Of a DNA stretch of 20,486 nucleotides, positions 11,970-20,016 are shown piece by piece. The translations under genes and the position numbers were made by a program. Positions within the stretch are counted from its first letter, which is position 1. The number at the start of each line of letters is the position of its first letter. Source of the stretch: CALEMW01 sp035447065 (GTDB taxonomy: Bacteria > Krumholzibacteriota > Krumholzibacteriia > LZORAL124-64-63); NCBI GenBank assembly GCA_035447065.1, contig DAOTGJ010000052.1, forward strand, positions 1-20,486. The letters are read 5' to 3'. The notes under the pieces were generated by a model. It saw only the letters and a program-made list of their open reading frames with translations. It did not search any database and was not told where the DNA came from.

Positions 11970-14693
11970 ATGAAGCATCGTAGGACCTGGAGCGCCCTGC
12001 TGACGGCGCTGATCGTGACGACGGCCGCGGCGACGGCCGCGGCCGGCACCCTGGACCCGCTGCTGGGCTCGCTGCTGCGGCAGGGGCCGGACAAGGGTCG
12101 GGCCCTGACCCTGGACCACGGGCGCATCCTCGCCATGGAGGCGGGCGCCCGGGCCGACGACCCGGTGGTGGGCGTGGTGATGGAGCTGGAGCCGGGCGCC
12201 GACGCGCCCGCCGACGTGCCCGGCCTGCGCGTGGGTTCGCGTACCGGCGTGTGGGCCACCGGGCGTCTGCCGCTGAGCTCGCTGGCGCGCCTGGCGGCTT
12301 CTCCGGGCGTGCGCCACGTGCACGCGTCGCAGCGGCTGCGGCCCGCCATGGATCTCGCCGTGCCCGCGGCGGGCGTGAACCAGGTGTGGCAGGGGTCGCC
12401 CGCGTACACCGGCGACGGCGTGCTGGTGGGCGTGATCGATTCCGGCCTGGACTGGCGCCACCCGGACTTCGACGACGCCGGCGGCCAGACCCGCATCCTC
12501 GCCATCTGGGACCAGTACGCCACCGGCACGCCGCCCACAGGCTTCGCCTACGGCGCCGAGTACACGTCGGCGCAGATCAACGCCGGCACCGTGGCCGAGG
12601 CCGACTACCAGGGGCACGGCACCCACGTGACCGGCATCGCGGCGGGCAACGGCCGCGCGTCCACGGGGCAGTACTCGGGCGTGGCCGTGGGCGCGGAGAT
12701 CCTCTTCGCCAAGGCCTGGAGCGACGCCGACGGGGGCTTCGCCGAGGACAAGGTCATCGACGCCATGAACTACCTGGTGCAGAAGGCCGACGCCCTGGGT
12801 CGGCCCATCGCCATCAACATGTCGCTGGGCGGACACTTCGGCGCGCACGACGGCACGCGGCCCCAGGAGCAGGTGCTCAATTCGCTGGTGGGCGAAGGCG
12901 TGGCCATCTGCGTGGCGGCGGGCAACGAGGGCGAGTCGTACGTGCACGACGAGTTCTCGGCCGCGGGCGGGTCCATGACCTACCGCATCGTCACCTACAC
13001 GCCCAACGCCGGCACGGGGAACGACTTCGCCTACCTCTCCATCTGGGTGGATGGCGCGGGGAGCCCGTCGGTCACCGTGAGCGGCAACGGCCAGAGCGTG
13101 GGACCGGTGTTCAGCGGCAACGTGGACGGCGCCAACACCACCGCGGGCACCGTGGTCATCGACAACGCCAGCGGCGGCGCCGACCCCGCCAACGGCGACA
13201 AGCTCATCATGATCCAGTGGGACGACCGCGACGGCGTGGCGCCGGCGGCCGCGGACTGGACGGTGACCCTGAACTCCGGCTCGGGCACCGCGCATGCGTG
13301 GCACATCAGCAGCTCCATGACCGCGGGGCTCATCGACAGCGACCAGCGCTACTCCGTGGGCATGCCCGGCACCGCGGCGGAGGCCATCACCGTGGCGGCG
13401 CTCAAGACCCGCAACACGTGGCCGTCGCAGGCGGGCGTGGCGGGCTACGGCGGAGAATGGGGCGATGTGCCCCTGGGCGCACGCGCGCCGTTCTCCTCCA
13501 TCGGACCCACCCGCGACGGCCGGCAGAAGCCGGACCTGGCGGCGCCGGGCATGGCCATCGTGTCCTGCTACTCGCGCGACTCGAATCCGGCGGCCGACGC
13601 CAACCAGCGCGTGGGCAGCGAGTACATGGCCAACCAGGGCACCAGCATGGCCACGCCGCTGCTCTGCGGCGTGGTGGCCATGATGTTCGAGAAGAACCCG
13701 ACGCTGACCGGCGCGCAGATCCGCGACATCCTGCGCGCCACGGCCACGGCGGATGCCCAGACCGGCGCCGTGTGGAACGATTGGTACGGCGCCGGCAAGC
13801 TGTCCGCGCCGGCCGCCCTGGCCGCGGTGACCGGCGGTACGGCCGGCGGCGGCGGCGACGTGGACGCCGACGGCCGCGTGACCGTGCTGGACATGGTGCT
13901 GCTCATCAACCACATCCTGGACCCGGTGGGCCACGCCCTGGACACCGCCGCGCGCAGCGCCGCCGACGTGTATCCCGCGAGCGCCGGCGACGGCACCCTG
14001 GACGCCCTGGACCTGGCGCGCCTGGTGGCCCTGGTGCTGGGCCAGGACAAGGTGTCGCCCATCGCCGCGACGCCGGTGCTGGTGCGCGTGGACGCCCCGG
14101 AGACCGATGCCGAGGGCCGCTGGCTGCCGATCTCGGTCACCGGCGACGCCCTGGCCGCCGGCCAGTTCGTGGTGCGCGCTCCGGCGGCGGGCTGGGCCGA
14201 CGGGCCGCTGGACCTGCAGGCGCCCGGCGACGTGACCGCCCGCGCCCGCGTGGTGGGCGGCGAGGCCCGCGTGATGTTCTTCGGGCTGGATGCGGCGGCC
14301 TTCGCCCGCGGCGTGACGCTGCGCCTGCCCCTGCCGTCCGGCGATGCCAGCCTGGAGGGCCTGCTGCTGGGCGCTCCCGGAGGCGCGGAGCGGTCGGCGG
14401 AGCTGGTGTTCCCCACGACCGCGGCCACCCTGGATGCCTGGCCCAACCCGGCGCCCGGCCACGCCACCGTGCGCTTCACCCTGCCCCGCGGCGAGCGCGC
14501 CGAGCTGGCCGTGTACGACCTGCGCGGCCGCATGGTGCGGCGCCTGGCCCGTGGTGACGGCGGGGACGCCGCCGTGGAGACCGCCTGGGACGGCCGCGAC
14601 GACGCCGGCCACGACCTGGCCCCCGGCGTGTACATGCTGCGCCTCACCGGCGAGCGCACCCATGCCGTGCGCAAGGTGGTGCTGCGGCGCTGA
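11970..14693 (+). CDS. Secreted subtilisin-like (S8) protease with dockerin and FlgD-like C-terminal domain
   Basis: This 907-residue protein ends the operon, 14 bases after the lipoprotein gene, with GGAG at 11960. Order of parts: signal peptide (about 1-25); propeptide-like region (about 60-125); S8 catalytic domain with D157 (VIDSG), H216 (GHGTHVTG), N319 of the oxyanion hole (AAGNEG) and S559 (GTSMATP), all intact; a beta-rich insertion at about 330-465 between N319 and S559; a dockerin (629-691); a beta domain (about 700-812) that could be cohesin-like; and an FlgD-like Ig domain (816-907) ending RKVVLRR. The dockerin's first Ca loop is complete (D630, D632, D634, D641) and its second is partly degenerate (D674, G675, D681). 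The C-terminal domain resembles type A sorting domains of the FCB group. The protease probably acts outside the cell, bound to the cohesin protein; substrates are unknown. Confidence 0.93.
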   Translation: MKHRRTWSALLTALIVTTAAATAAAGTLDPLLGSLLRQGPDKGRALTLDHGRILAMEAGARADDPVVGVVMELEPGADAPADVPGLRVGSRTGVWATGRLPLSSLARLAASPGVRHVHASQRLRPAMDLAVPAAGVNQVWQGSPAYTGDGVLVGVIDSGLDWRHPDFDDAGGQTRILAIWDQYATGTPPTGFAYGAEYTSAQINAGTVAEADYQGHGTHVTGIAAGNGRASTGQYSGVAVGAEILFAKAWSDADGGFAEDKVIDAMNYLVQKADALGRPIAINMSLGGHFGAHDGTRPQEQVLNSLVGEGVAICVAAGNEGESYVHDEFSAAGGSMTYRIVTYTPNAGTGNDFAYLSIWVDGAGSPSVTVSGNGQSVGPVFSGNVDGANTTAGTVVIDNASGGADPANGDKLIMIQWDDRDGVAPAAADWTVTLNSGSGTAHAWHISSSMTAGLIDSDQRYSVGMPGTAAEAITVAALKTRNTWPSQAGVAGYGGEWGDVPLGARAPFSSIGPTRDGRQKPDLAAPGMAIVSCYSRDSNPAADANQRVGSEYMANQGTSMATPLLCGVVAMMFEKNPTLTGAQIRDILRATATADAQTGAVWNDWYGAGKLSAPAALAAVTGGTAGGGGDVDADGRVTVLDMVLLINHILDPVGHALDTAARSAADVYPASAGDGTLDALDLARLVALVLGQDKVSPIAATPVLVRVDAPETDAEGRWLPISVTGDALAAGQFVVRAPAAGWADGPLDLQAPGDVTARARVVGGEARVMFFGLDAAAFARGVTLRLPLPSGDASLEGLLLGAPGGAERSAELVFPTTAATLDAWPNPAPGHATVRFTLPRGERAELAVYDLRGRMVRRLARGDGGDAAVETAWDGRDDAGHDLAPGVYMLRLTGERTHAVRKVVLRR

Positions 14694-14716
14694 GCCAGGC
14701 GGCAGGCGACCCGACG

Positions 14717-14749
14717 GACGGCGGCTCCGGGCTTTCCGGAGCCGCCGTC
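14717..14749 (+). terminator. Strong terminator of the cohesin-protease operon
   Basis: Arms 14717-14730 and 14736-14749 form a perfect 14-bp stem with the 5-nt loop GCTTT, starting 23 bases after the protease stop codon. No long T-run follows. The 10-bp palindrome TAAGATCTTA (14753-14762) comes directly after. Confidence 0.75.
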
Positions 14750-14863
14750 GTGTAAGATCTTATCCCATGGGAAAAACGCTTGAGCCGATTCCGACCGCGA
14801 TCCCGCTTGTTCTCACGGGTCGCGCCCATCCGACCTCCTAACGTCGACGCCCGAGGAGAGACC

Positions 14864-15949
14864 ATGCCGCACCGTGAAGCCGCCCCGTTCCGCCGCGCCT
14901 TGGGCGCCGTGCTCCTGCTCATCGCCCTGCTTCTGGCCGGCTGCGGCGGCTCCGACCCCTCCGGTCCCGGCGGCCAGCCCGCCGACGACACGCCCCTGAC
15001 CGCGGACCAGCTCACGGGCCTGTCCGTGCTCTTCGGGGCGGGGTCCGGCGCGTCGGACCTGTCCCAGACGGCGCTGACCTACCTGGTGGAGGCGGTCTAC
15101 GCCATCATCGACCAGACGGGAACGGCGGCGCTCACGGGCACGGTGACCGAGCTCGGGACCCTGAACTACTCCTACCAGCCCACGCCCACGGACCATCTGC
15201 GCCTGGTGCTGCAGAACGGCGCGGTGCTGGACTACGTGGTGACGGCCTTCCAGCCCTACGCGTCCATCGATCCCGGCTACTACACCGGGGGCGGGCCCTA
15301 CGAGTTCGTGGACCTGCACCAGAGCGTGGCCTTCACCCTGACGGGCAGCGGCCTCTCCCTGCAGGTGGCGAGCAGCAGCGTGCCTCAGGCGGGGCAGCCG
15401 GTGACCGTGACCACGCGGTTCGTGCAGCGCACGCGCACGCTCGCCGGCTCCGTGCAGGCCAACACCGGCGGCACCCTGACCTACGATCTGGCCGAGACCG
15501 CCACGCGCGAGTTCAACATCATCACCGGCCAGTCCGACGGCTACGACCTGGACGTGCGCGTGACCGGCACGGCCACCTGGCAGGGCCAGGCCCTGACCGT
15601 GAACGAGCACATGCGCAGCATCCAGGAGCGCGACGTGACCAGCCTGGACGGCACGCCCCAGTACACCGTGCGCAACCTGATCCGCGAATCGTCCAACTCG
15701 GGCGTGCTGGGCGGCGAGACCTTCGCCTTCGACGGCGCGCGCGTGGTGAGCGAGACCCGCAACGGCGCGGTGAACCAGCCGGGCTACTGGGCGGTGGAGG
15801 GCCTGCTGCGCCGCGACGGCGGCGTGCTTGGTGCGCTGGGCTTCACGGCCTCGCCCCAGAGCGGCGGCCAGCCGCCGCGCGCCGCGGTGGACCTGAGCGG
15901 CACCGGCCAGGGCACGCAGGTGATCGACGGCGCCACGCTGGGCGGCTGA
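14864..15949 (+). CDS. Lipoprotein of unknown function
   Basis: This 361-residue lipoprotein has ATG 14864 after GAGGAG (14853-14858). The signal is hydrophobic and ends in the lipobox LLAGC (Cys27), followed by a GGSDPSGPGGQP linker. The mature part is Thr-, Gly- and Val-rich with alternating strand patterns (TYDLAETATREFNI, YDLDVRVTGTATWQG, YTVRNLIRES), suggesting a long beta-sheet protein. Two short helices (about residues 44-86) precede it. No catalytic motif or named family is visible. It lies between the strong terminators at 14717-14749 and 15971-16006, so it forms a single-gene unit on the same strand as the protease operon. Expression could still be coordinated, but the sequence shows no shared promoter motif and no good promoter was found just upstream. 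Confidence 0.75.
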   Translation: MPHREAAPFRRALGAVLLLIALLLAGCGGSDPSGPGGQPADDTPLTADQLTGLSVLFGAGSGASDLSQTALTYLVEAVYAIIDQTGTAALTGTVTELGTLNYSYQPTPTDHLRLVLQNGAVLDYVVTAFQPYASIDPGYYTGGGPYEFVDLHQSVAFTLTGSGLSLQVASSSVPQAGQPVTVTTRFVQRTRTLAGSVQANTGGTLTYDLAETATREFNIITGQSDGYDLDVRVTGTATWQGQALTVNEHMRSIQERDVTSLDGTPQYTVRNLIRESSNSGVLGGETFAFDGARVVSETRNGAVNQPGYWAVEGLLRRDGGVLGALGFTASPQSGGQPPRAAVDLSGTGQGTQVIDGATLGG

Positions 15950-15970
15950 TCCGCATCTCCGCGGCATGAA

Positions 15971-16006
15971 GAACGCCCCGACGGTCTCGCGGCCGCCGGG
16001 GCGTTC
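15971..16006. terminator. Terminator between convergent genes
   Basis: GAACGCCCCG (15971-15980) pairs perfectly with CGGGGCGTTC (15997-16006), and further pairs in the loop region extend the stem. CTTCGTC follows on the right. It lies between the stop at 15949 and the leftward stop at 16040 and can serve both. Confidence 0.7.
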
Positions 16007-16039
16007 CTTCGTCGGGCGTCCTCGCCTCGCCCGATCCCT

Positions 16040-18340
16040 CTAGAACTGCACCGTCTGCACCGTGCCGCTGGAGGCGAACGTGGTGCGCAGGGTGCCGGGC
16101 GTGTAGGCGCCGCCCGTGTAGAGGCCGTCCTCCGGCGTGCCGGAGTGGGTGCCGGAGGTGTACACGCGGTAGCTGGTGCCCGAGGCCAGGCCGGGCGCCG
16201 AGATCAGCACCGACGAGTAGCGCTGGTTGGGCCGGAAGGTCACCAGCTCGTTGCCCGCCGTATCCTCCAGGTGGAAGAGCGTGCCGGCGTTGAAGGTGGT
16301 GCTGGAGCGCAGCAGCACCGCCCGCTGGCCGGAGAGGCTGGAGGGCGTCTCCACCATGTTGGAGTTGATCTGCGCCACCACGATGAAGCCGCCGTCGGTG
16401 CGGAACGTGCCGTTCACGTCGATGCCCACCTCGGGCTGGCTGGAGGCGCCGTGGACCAGCACCGTGCCGCCGGCGATGGTCAGCGTGCCGTTGCTGTCGA
16501 TGGCGTCGCCGCTGGGAGCGTCCAGCGCCACGTAGCCGCCGTTGATGACCAGCTCGCTGCCGTCGTCGCCCTCGATGTCGCTGCCCATGGTGGCGTTGAG
16601 GGCGTCGTCCGCGGCGTGCACGTGGATCTCGCCGCCGTTGATGGTCAGGAACGGAGCCTCCAGACCCTCCTCGCAGTCCGTCACCTCGATCACGCCGCCG
16701 TCCACCACGATGGAGGTCTTGGACTTCAGGGCGTCGTCGGTGGCGTCCAGGATCAGCGTGCCGTCCAGGATGGACACCGCGCCGTCCATGGAGACGGCCT
16801 TGGCCTCGGCGGCGTCGCTGAACCCGTACGTCACCGAGGCGCCGCTGACCGCGACCTGGAGCAGCAGGCCGGAGCCGTTCACCAGCAGGTCGCCGTCGCC
16901 GGAGAGGCCCTTGCCCGCGGACCCGGTGTGGGTCAGCGTGATGGAGCCGCCGGTCAGGGTGGTGGTCAGGTCGGCCTTGATGCAGGGGCCGTGGTAGGCG
17001 TCGGCCTGGCCCAGCTCGTTGGTGTAGGCGGCGCCGTTGCCGCTGGACGTCACCTGCAGGCTGCCGGAGAGCACGGTCACGTCGCCGTCGCAGGAGACGC
17101 CGCGGCCGGCCAGGCCCGTGGTGACGATGTCCACCGCGGCGCCGTCCAGCAGCACCAGGGCGTCGGCCTTGATGGCCGTGCAGTAGGAGGGGTCGAAGCC
17201 GGAGCCCGACGCCTCGAGCACGGCGTCGCCGCTGGTGACGATGGTCACGTCGCCGCCGGCCAGGTGCACCTCCACGGCGTTGAGGCCCTTGGACTGGTCG
17301 CCGCTCACGTCCAGGTCCACCGTACCGCCCGAGATCAGCAGGATGCCGTCGCACTTCACGGCGTCCTTGTCCTGGGCGGTCAGCGCCACGCTCAGCGCGC
17401 CGCCGGAGATCTCCACGGGGCCGTCGCCGGCGTCCACGCCGTCGCTGCCGGACGCCACGCTCACGTCGCCGCCCAGCTGGTAGTAGCCCTCGTTGGTGTG
17501 GATGCCGTCCTTGACGGCGCTCAGCACCTGGATGGTGCCGGAGTTCACGGCCACGTAGTCGTCGCTGCCCAGGCCGTGCTGGTCGTCGCCCTGGCCGTGG
17601 ATGATGAGTGTGCCTTCGCCGCCGAAGACGAGCTGGCCCTCGCTGAAGAAGCAGGCCTTCTGGTCCTCGTCGTTCGGTGCGGCGGCGTAGGTCACGCCGT
17701 CGGTCAGCGTGGACGTGGTGCCGTCGGCCAGGGTCACGCCGATGGTCTCGTCGGCCTGGATATTGATGGCCGGGCCGTCGACGTTGGTCAGGGTCAGGCC
17801 GTTCAGGACCAGGTCGAAGTCGGCGTCCGCGTAGGCCTTGAACAGGCCGTCGGAGGAGGCGCCGGACAGGGCGAACACCACGCCCGCCAGGCCGTTGGTG
17901 CCGGTCACGGTCACGTCGGCGCCGTCCACGGTGACGGCCACGCCCACGTCGGCCAGCGGGTTGACCACGGTGGCGGCGGCGCCCGCATAGGTCACGGTGA
18001 CCGGCGTGGCCGCGGCGTCGGCCAGGGTCAGGCTGTCCACATCGGCCAGGGCGAAGGTCTGCACCACGCCGGCCGCGTCGGTCACCTGGAGCTGGCCGCC
18101 GTCCGTGAAGACCAGGCCGGCGAGGGCGGGCACGGCGAAGCGCACGACGCCGCCGTCGGCATGGATGGAGAGGATGTTGGCGGCGGCGGGCGCGGCCCCC
18201 TCCTGGAAGGTGATGCTGTCGATGGCGGCCACGGCGTACGCGTCCGAGGACCCGTCCACCCACTCCACCACGAGATCCTGCGCCGGGGCGGCGCAGGCCG
18301 CCGCCAGCAGGCAGGCGATGATGAGCACGGTCGTCTTCAT
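16040..18340 (-). CDS. Secreted Cthe_2159-like carbohydrate-binding beta-helix protein
   Basis: This 766-residue exported protein starts at ATG 18340, 11 nt after the upstream gene, with GAGGGGGA as ribosome site. A signal peptide (about 1-21) is followed by three tandem short modules of the type V-x-x-x-DG-x(4)-FAV-x-x-(I/L)-x-x-(I/L)-x-F (22-45, 55-79, 83-107). The bulk (about 135-640) is a repetitive beta-helix with SGG, DGI, KGL and INGG turns. Motifs DPSYCTAIKAD, GNGAAYTNELGQADAYHGPCIKAD, GSAGKGLSGDG and ATDDALKSK are typical of the Cthe_2159 / DUF4353 family of pectate-lyase-like cellulose- and polygalacturonate-binding proteins. The C-terminal part (about 672-766, FRPNQRYSSVLISAPGL...EDGLYTGG) also matches that family. 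It has no sorting domain of its own; the upstream partner gene does. Confidence 0.85.
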   Translation of the reverse strand: MKTTVLIIACLLAAACAAPAQDLVVEWVDGSSDAYAVAAIDSITFQEGAAPAAANILSIHADGGVVRFAVPALAGLVFTDGGQLQVTDAAGVVQTFALADVDSLTLADAAATPVTVTYAGAAATVVNPLADVGVAVTVDGADVTVTGTNGLAGVVFALSGASSDGLFKAYADADFDLVLNGLTLTNVDGPAINIQADETIGVTLADGTTSTLTDGVTYAAAPNDEDQKACFFSEGQLVFGGEGTLIIHGQGDDQHGLGSDDYVAVNSGTIQVLSAVKDGIHTNEGYYQLGGDVSVASGSDGVDAGDGPVEISGGALSVALTAQDKDAVKCDGILLISGGTVDLDVSGDQSKGLNAVEVHLAGGDVTIVTSGDAVLEASGSGFDPSYCTAIKADALVLLDGAAVDIVTTGLAGRGVSCDGDVTVLSGSLQVTSSGNGAAYTNELGQADAYHGPCIKADLTTTLTGGSITLTHTGSAGKGLSGDGDLLVNGSGLLLQVAVSGASVTYGFSDAAEAKAVSMDGAVSILDGTLILDATDDALKSKTSIVVDGGVIEVTDCEEGLEAPFLTINGGEIHVHAADDALNATMGSDIEGDDGSELVINGGYVALDAPSGDAIDSNGTLTIAGGTVLVHGASSQPEVGIDVNGTFRTDGGFIVVAQINSNMVETPSSLSGQRAVLLRSSTTFNAGTLFHLEDTAGNELVTFRPNQRYSSVLISAPGLASGTSYRVYTSGTHSGTPEDGLYTGGAYTPGTLRTTFASSGTVQTVQF

Positions 18341-18351
18341 GCGGGTCCCCC

Positions 18352-18822
18352 TCACTTCACCAGGATCATCTGGCGCGACGCGATCTGCGTCCCGCTCTGC
18401 ACCACGTACAGGTACACGCCGCTGGCCACGCGGGCCTGGTCGGCGCCGGTGCCGTCCCAGGTCACCTGGTGGCTGCCGGCCGACTGCGTCTCGTGCACCA
18501 GCTCCTTCACCAGCGAGCCGTCCAGCGAGTACACGCGCACGCGCACGTCGGCGGCGGCCTCGGCGATCTCGTAGCGGATGGTGGTGGAGGGGTTGAAGGG
18601 GTTGGGGTGGTTCCCCAGCACGCGGAAGGCGGTGGGGGTGCCGCTGCCGGCGGGATCCTCCACGCCGGTGCTGGTCCCGGTGATCACCAGGCGCAGCAGC
18701 TCCTCGGCGGGTACGGACACGGTGGCGCCGCCGTCGAGATGGATGGTCAGGTCCGCGCTCCACGCGGCGGACGCGCTGCAGAGCAGCGCCAGGAACAGGA
18801 GAACGGGGGCTCGGCATCGCAT
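18352..18822 (-). CDS. Minimal secreted protein: DG module plus FCB-type C-terminal sorting domain
   Basis: This 156-residue protein starts at ATG 18822 with GGGAGAA upstream. The signal peptide ends near residue 23 (AAWSA). Residues 24-49 form one short module (DLTIHLDGGATVSVPAEELLRLVITG) similar to the three modules at the start of the protein encoded next. Almost everything else is an FlgD-like / type A sorting domain (about 66-156) with NHPNPFNPSTTIRYEI, VRVRVYSLDG, HQVTWDG, VASGVYLYVVQSG and the basic end RQMILVK. Such domains normally cap long surface proteins and direct secretion and attachment. Here there is no effector domain. It is followed by the beta-helix gene after 11 nt, so the two may form a split surface protein and anchor pair; that is inference. 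Confidence 0.82.
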   Translation of the reverse strand: MRCRAPVLLFLALLCSASAAWSADLTIHLDGGATVSVPAEELLRLVITGTSTGVEDPAGSGTPTAFRVLGNHPNPFNPSTTIRYEIAEAAADVRVRVYSLDGSLVKELVHETQSAGSHQVTWDGTGADQARVASGVYLYVVQSGTQIASRQMILVK

Positions 18823-19021
18823 GGCGATTCTCCCATGGCTGGATGGACGATGGACCGCCGCGGACGGGGTGCGGCGGCGGGGGCGGAGTCCGGTCGCGGG
18901 AGACGGACTGCGGGGGGCGGAACGTGCAGAGGTCGAGGATTCCTGCGTAGAATAATGAGAAAAATGGGCGGATCTATGGAATGATGGTACGGAAGGTCGG
19001 AAATCCACGGGGGAGGGACGG
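18823..19021. other. Divergent intergenic region
   Basis: This 199-base gap lies between the divergent genes starting at 18822 (-) and 19022 (+). Bases 18945-18985 are AT-richer than the surroundings, with weak -10-like TAGAAT (18948-18953, rightward), but no convincing -35. Promoters for both genes must lie here. Confidence 0.5.
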
Positions 19022-19732
19022 ATGCGTGCGATGATCGTGGTGATGGGAGTGCTGGTCATCCTGGCCGGGGCGGCGACGGCGGCCGAGGTCTGGATGGATC
19101 TCGGTCTCGGCCGCAACACCCTGACGCTGAACGAACTCACCGACGGATCGGCCACCTATCGCGGCTACGACCTCCAGGACGGCTCCATGGACGCCGTGAC
19201 CGCACCCGGCGCCACCGTGGCCTTCACCCTGAACCGGAACTGGAGCCTGGGCGTGGCCTACGACCGCCTGGTGCTGGACACCACCGGCGTGGTGCCGGAC
19301 GCGCTGGACCGCGTGGGCGGGGAGAAGACCATGGCCGCCCACCTGCCTTCCCACGCGCTGCGGGCGGTGGCGCGATGGCGCCCGCTACGGATAGGTCGCG
19401 TGGTCTGGAGCGTGGTGGGCGGCCTGGGCATCGTGGACGTGTCGGGAACCTCCAGGACGGTGAACGATCCGGCCATCCCGCTGGACGGCGAGGTGGAAGG
19501 CACCGGCATCCTGGCCGAGTTCGGCCTCTCCTGCCGCGTCATGCTGCGGCCGCGCCTGGGCATCTACCTGGACGGCGGGGTGCGGCGGGCCAGCATCGGG
19601 AGCCTGACCGTGGGCACCGGCCCGCTGCGGGCCGACGCCGACGGCGCCACGGCGCCGTTCGACCTGGGCGGCGGCTACCTCAAGGGCGGCGTCACCTTCC
19701 TGCTGCCGTCCGACGTGGCGTCGCCGGACTAG
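19022..19732 (+). CDS. Outer-membrane beta-barrel-like protein
   Basis: This 236-residue protein starts at ATG 19022 after GGGAGGG (19011-19017); an in-frame ATG at 19031 is an alternative. The signal peptide ends ATAA at about residue 21. The mature part shows regular amphipathic strands separated by turns: VWMDLGLGRNTLTL, ATVAFTLNRNWSLGVAYDRLVL, ALRAVARWRPLRIGRVVWSVVGGLGIVDV, GILAEFGLSCRVMLRPRLGIYLDGGVRRASIG, GGYLKGGVTFLL. This fits an eight-stranded outer-membrane barrel. No family can be named. It is divergent from the sorting-domain operon. Its stop shares the four bases CTAG (19729-19732) with the stop of the convergent YtxH gene. Confidence 0.75.
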   Translation: MRAMIVVMGVLVILAGAATAAEVWMDLGLGRNTLTLNELTDGSATYRGYDLQDGSMDAVTAPGATVAFTLNRNWSLGVAYDRLVLDTTGVVPDALDRVGGEKTMAAHLPSHALRAVARWRPLRIGRVVWSVVGGLGIVDVSGTSRTVNDPAIPLDGEVEGTGILAEFGLSCRVMLRPRLGIYLDGGVRRASIGSLTVGTGPLRADADGATAPFDLGGGYLKGGVTFLLPSDVASPD

Positions 19733-20016
19733 GCCTCGGCTTCCAGCTCCTCCCGGTAGGCCTGCTTGCCTTCGCGCACCGCGGCCTTCACCGCGTCCTT
19801 GCGGTGGGTGACGGCGTCGGCCACGTCCTCGGCCTTCTCGCGCGCGGCGTCACGCGTCTCCTCGTACTTCTCCGTTCCCTGCTGCAGCACGTGCTCGGCG
19901 CCTTCGCGCAGGCGTCGGCGCGTGCGCGAGCCGCGGTCGGGGGCCAGGAGCACGGCGGCCAGGCCGCCGGCGGCGGCGCCCAGCAGGAAGGCGAGGGTGG
20001 GATTGCGGTCGGTCAT
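19729..20016 (-). CDS. YtxH-domain protein
   Basis: This 95-residue protein has one N-terminal membrane or hydrophobic helix (about residues 7-25, FLLGAAAGGLAAVLLAP) followed by the YtxH hallmark APDRGSRTRRRLREGAE and a long charged helix rich in Glu, Lys, Arg and Ala, likely coiled coil. YtxH proteins are small envelope proteins linked to general stress in some bacteria; their mechanism is unknown. The ATG at 20016 overlaps the stop of the DUF948 gene (ATGA), with GGAGG six bases upstream inside that gene. The overlap implies translational coupling and a joint role with the DUF948 protein. The 3' end shares its stop bases with the convergent barrel gene. Confidence 0.88.
   Translation of the reverse strand: MTDRNPTLAFLLGAAAGGLAAVLLAPDRGSRTRRRLREGAEHVLQQGTEKYEETRDAAREKAEDVADAVTHRKDAVKAAVREGKQAYREELEAEA

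Noticed and set aside
8765..14663. Very long open frames on the minus strand opposite the protease operon
   Set aside because: They lack signal peptides and recognisable domains and have Arg/Gly/His/Ala-rich composition; they mirror the high-GC codon positions of the real plus-strand genes.
16040..18340. CRISPR-like or tandem DNA repeat suggested by the repetitive texture
   Set aside because: The repetition is at protein level (beta-helix turns) with variable spacing and sequence; there are no identical direct repeats with unique spacers.
16145..18574. Long plus-strand frame opposite the beta-helix gene
   Set aside because: Low-complexity Gly/His/Val/Ala composition; the minus-strand frame has a signal peptide, ribosome site and a recognisable family.
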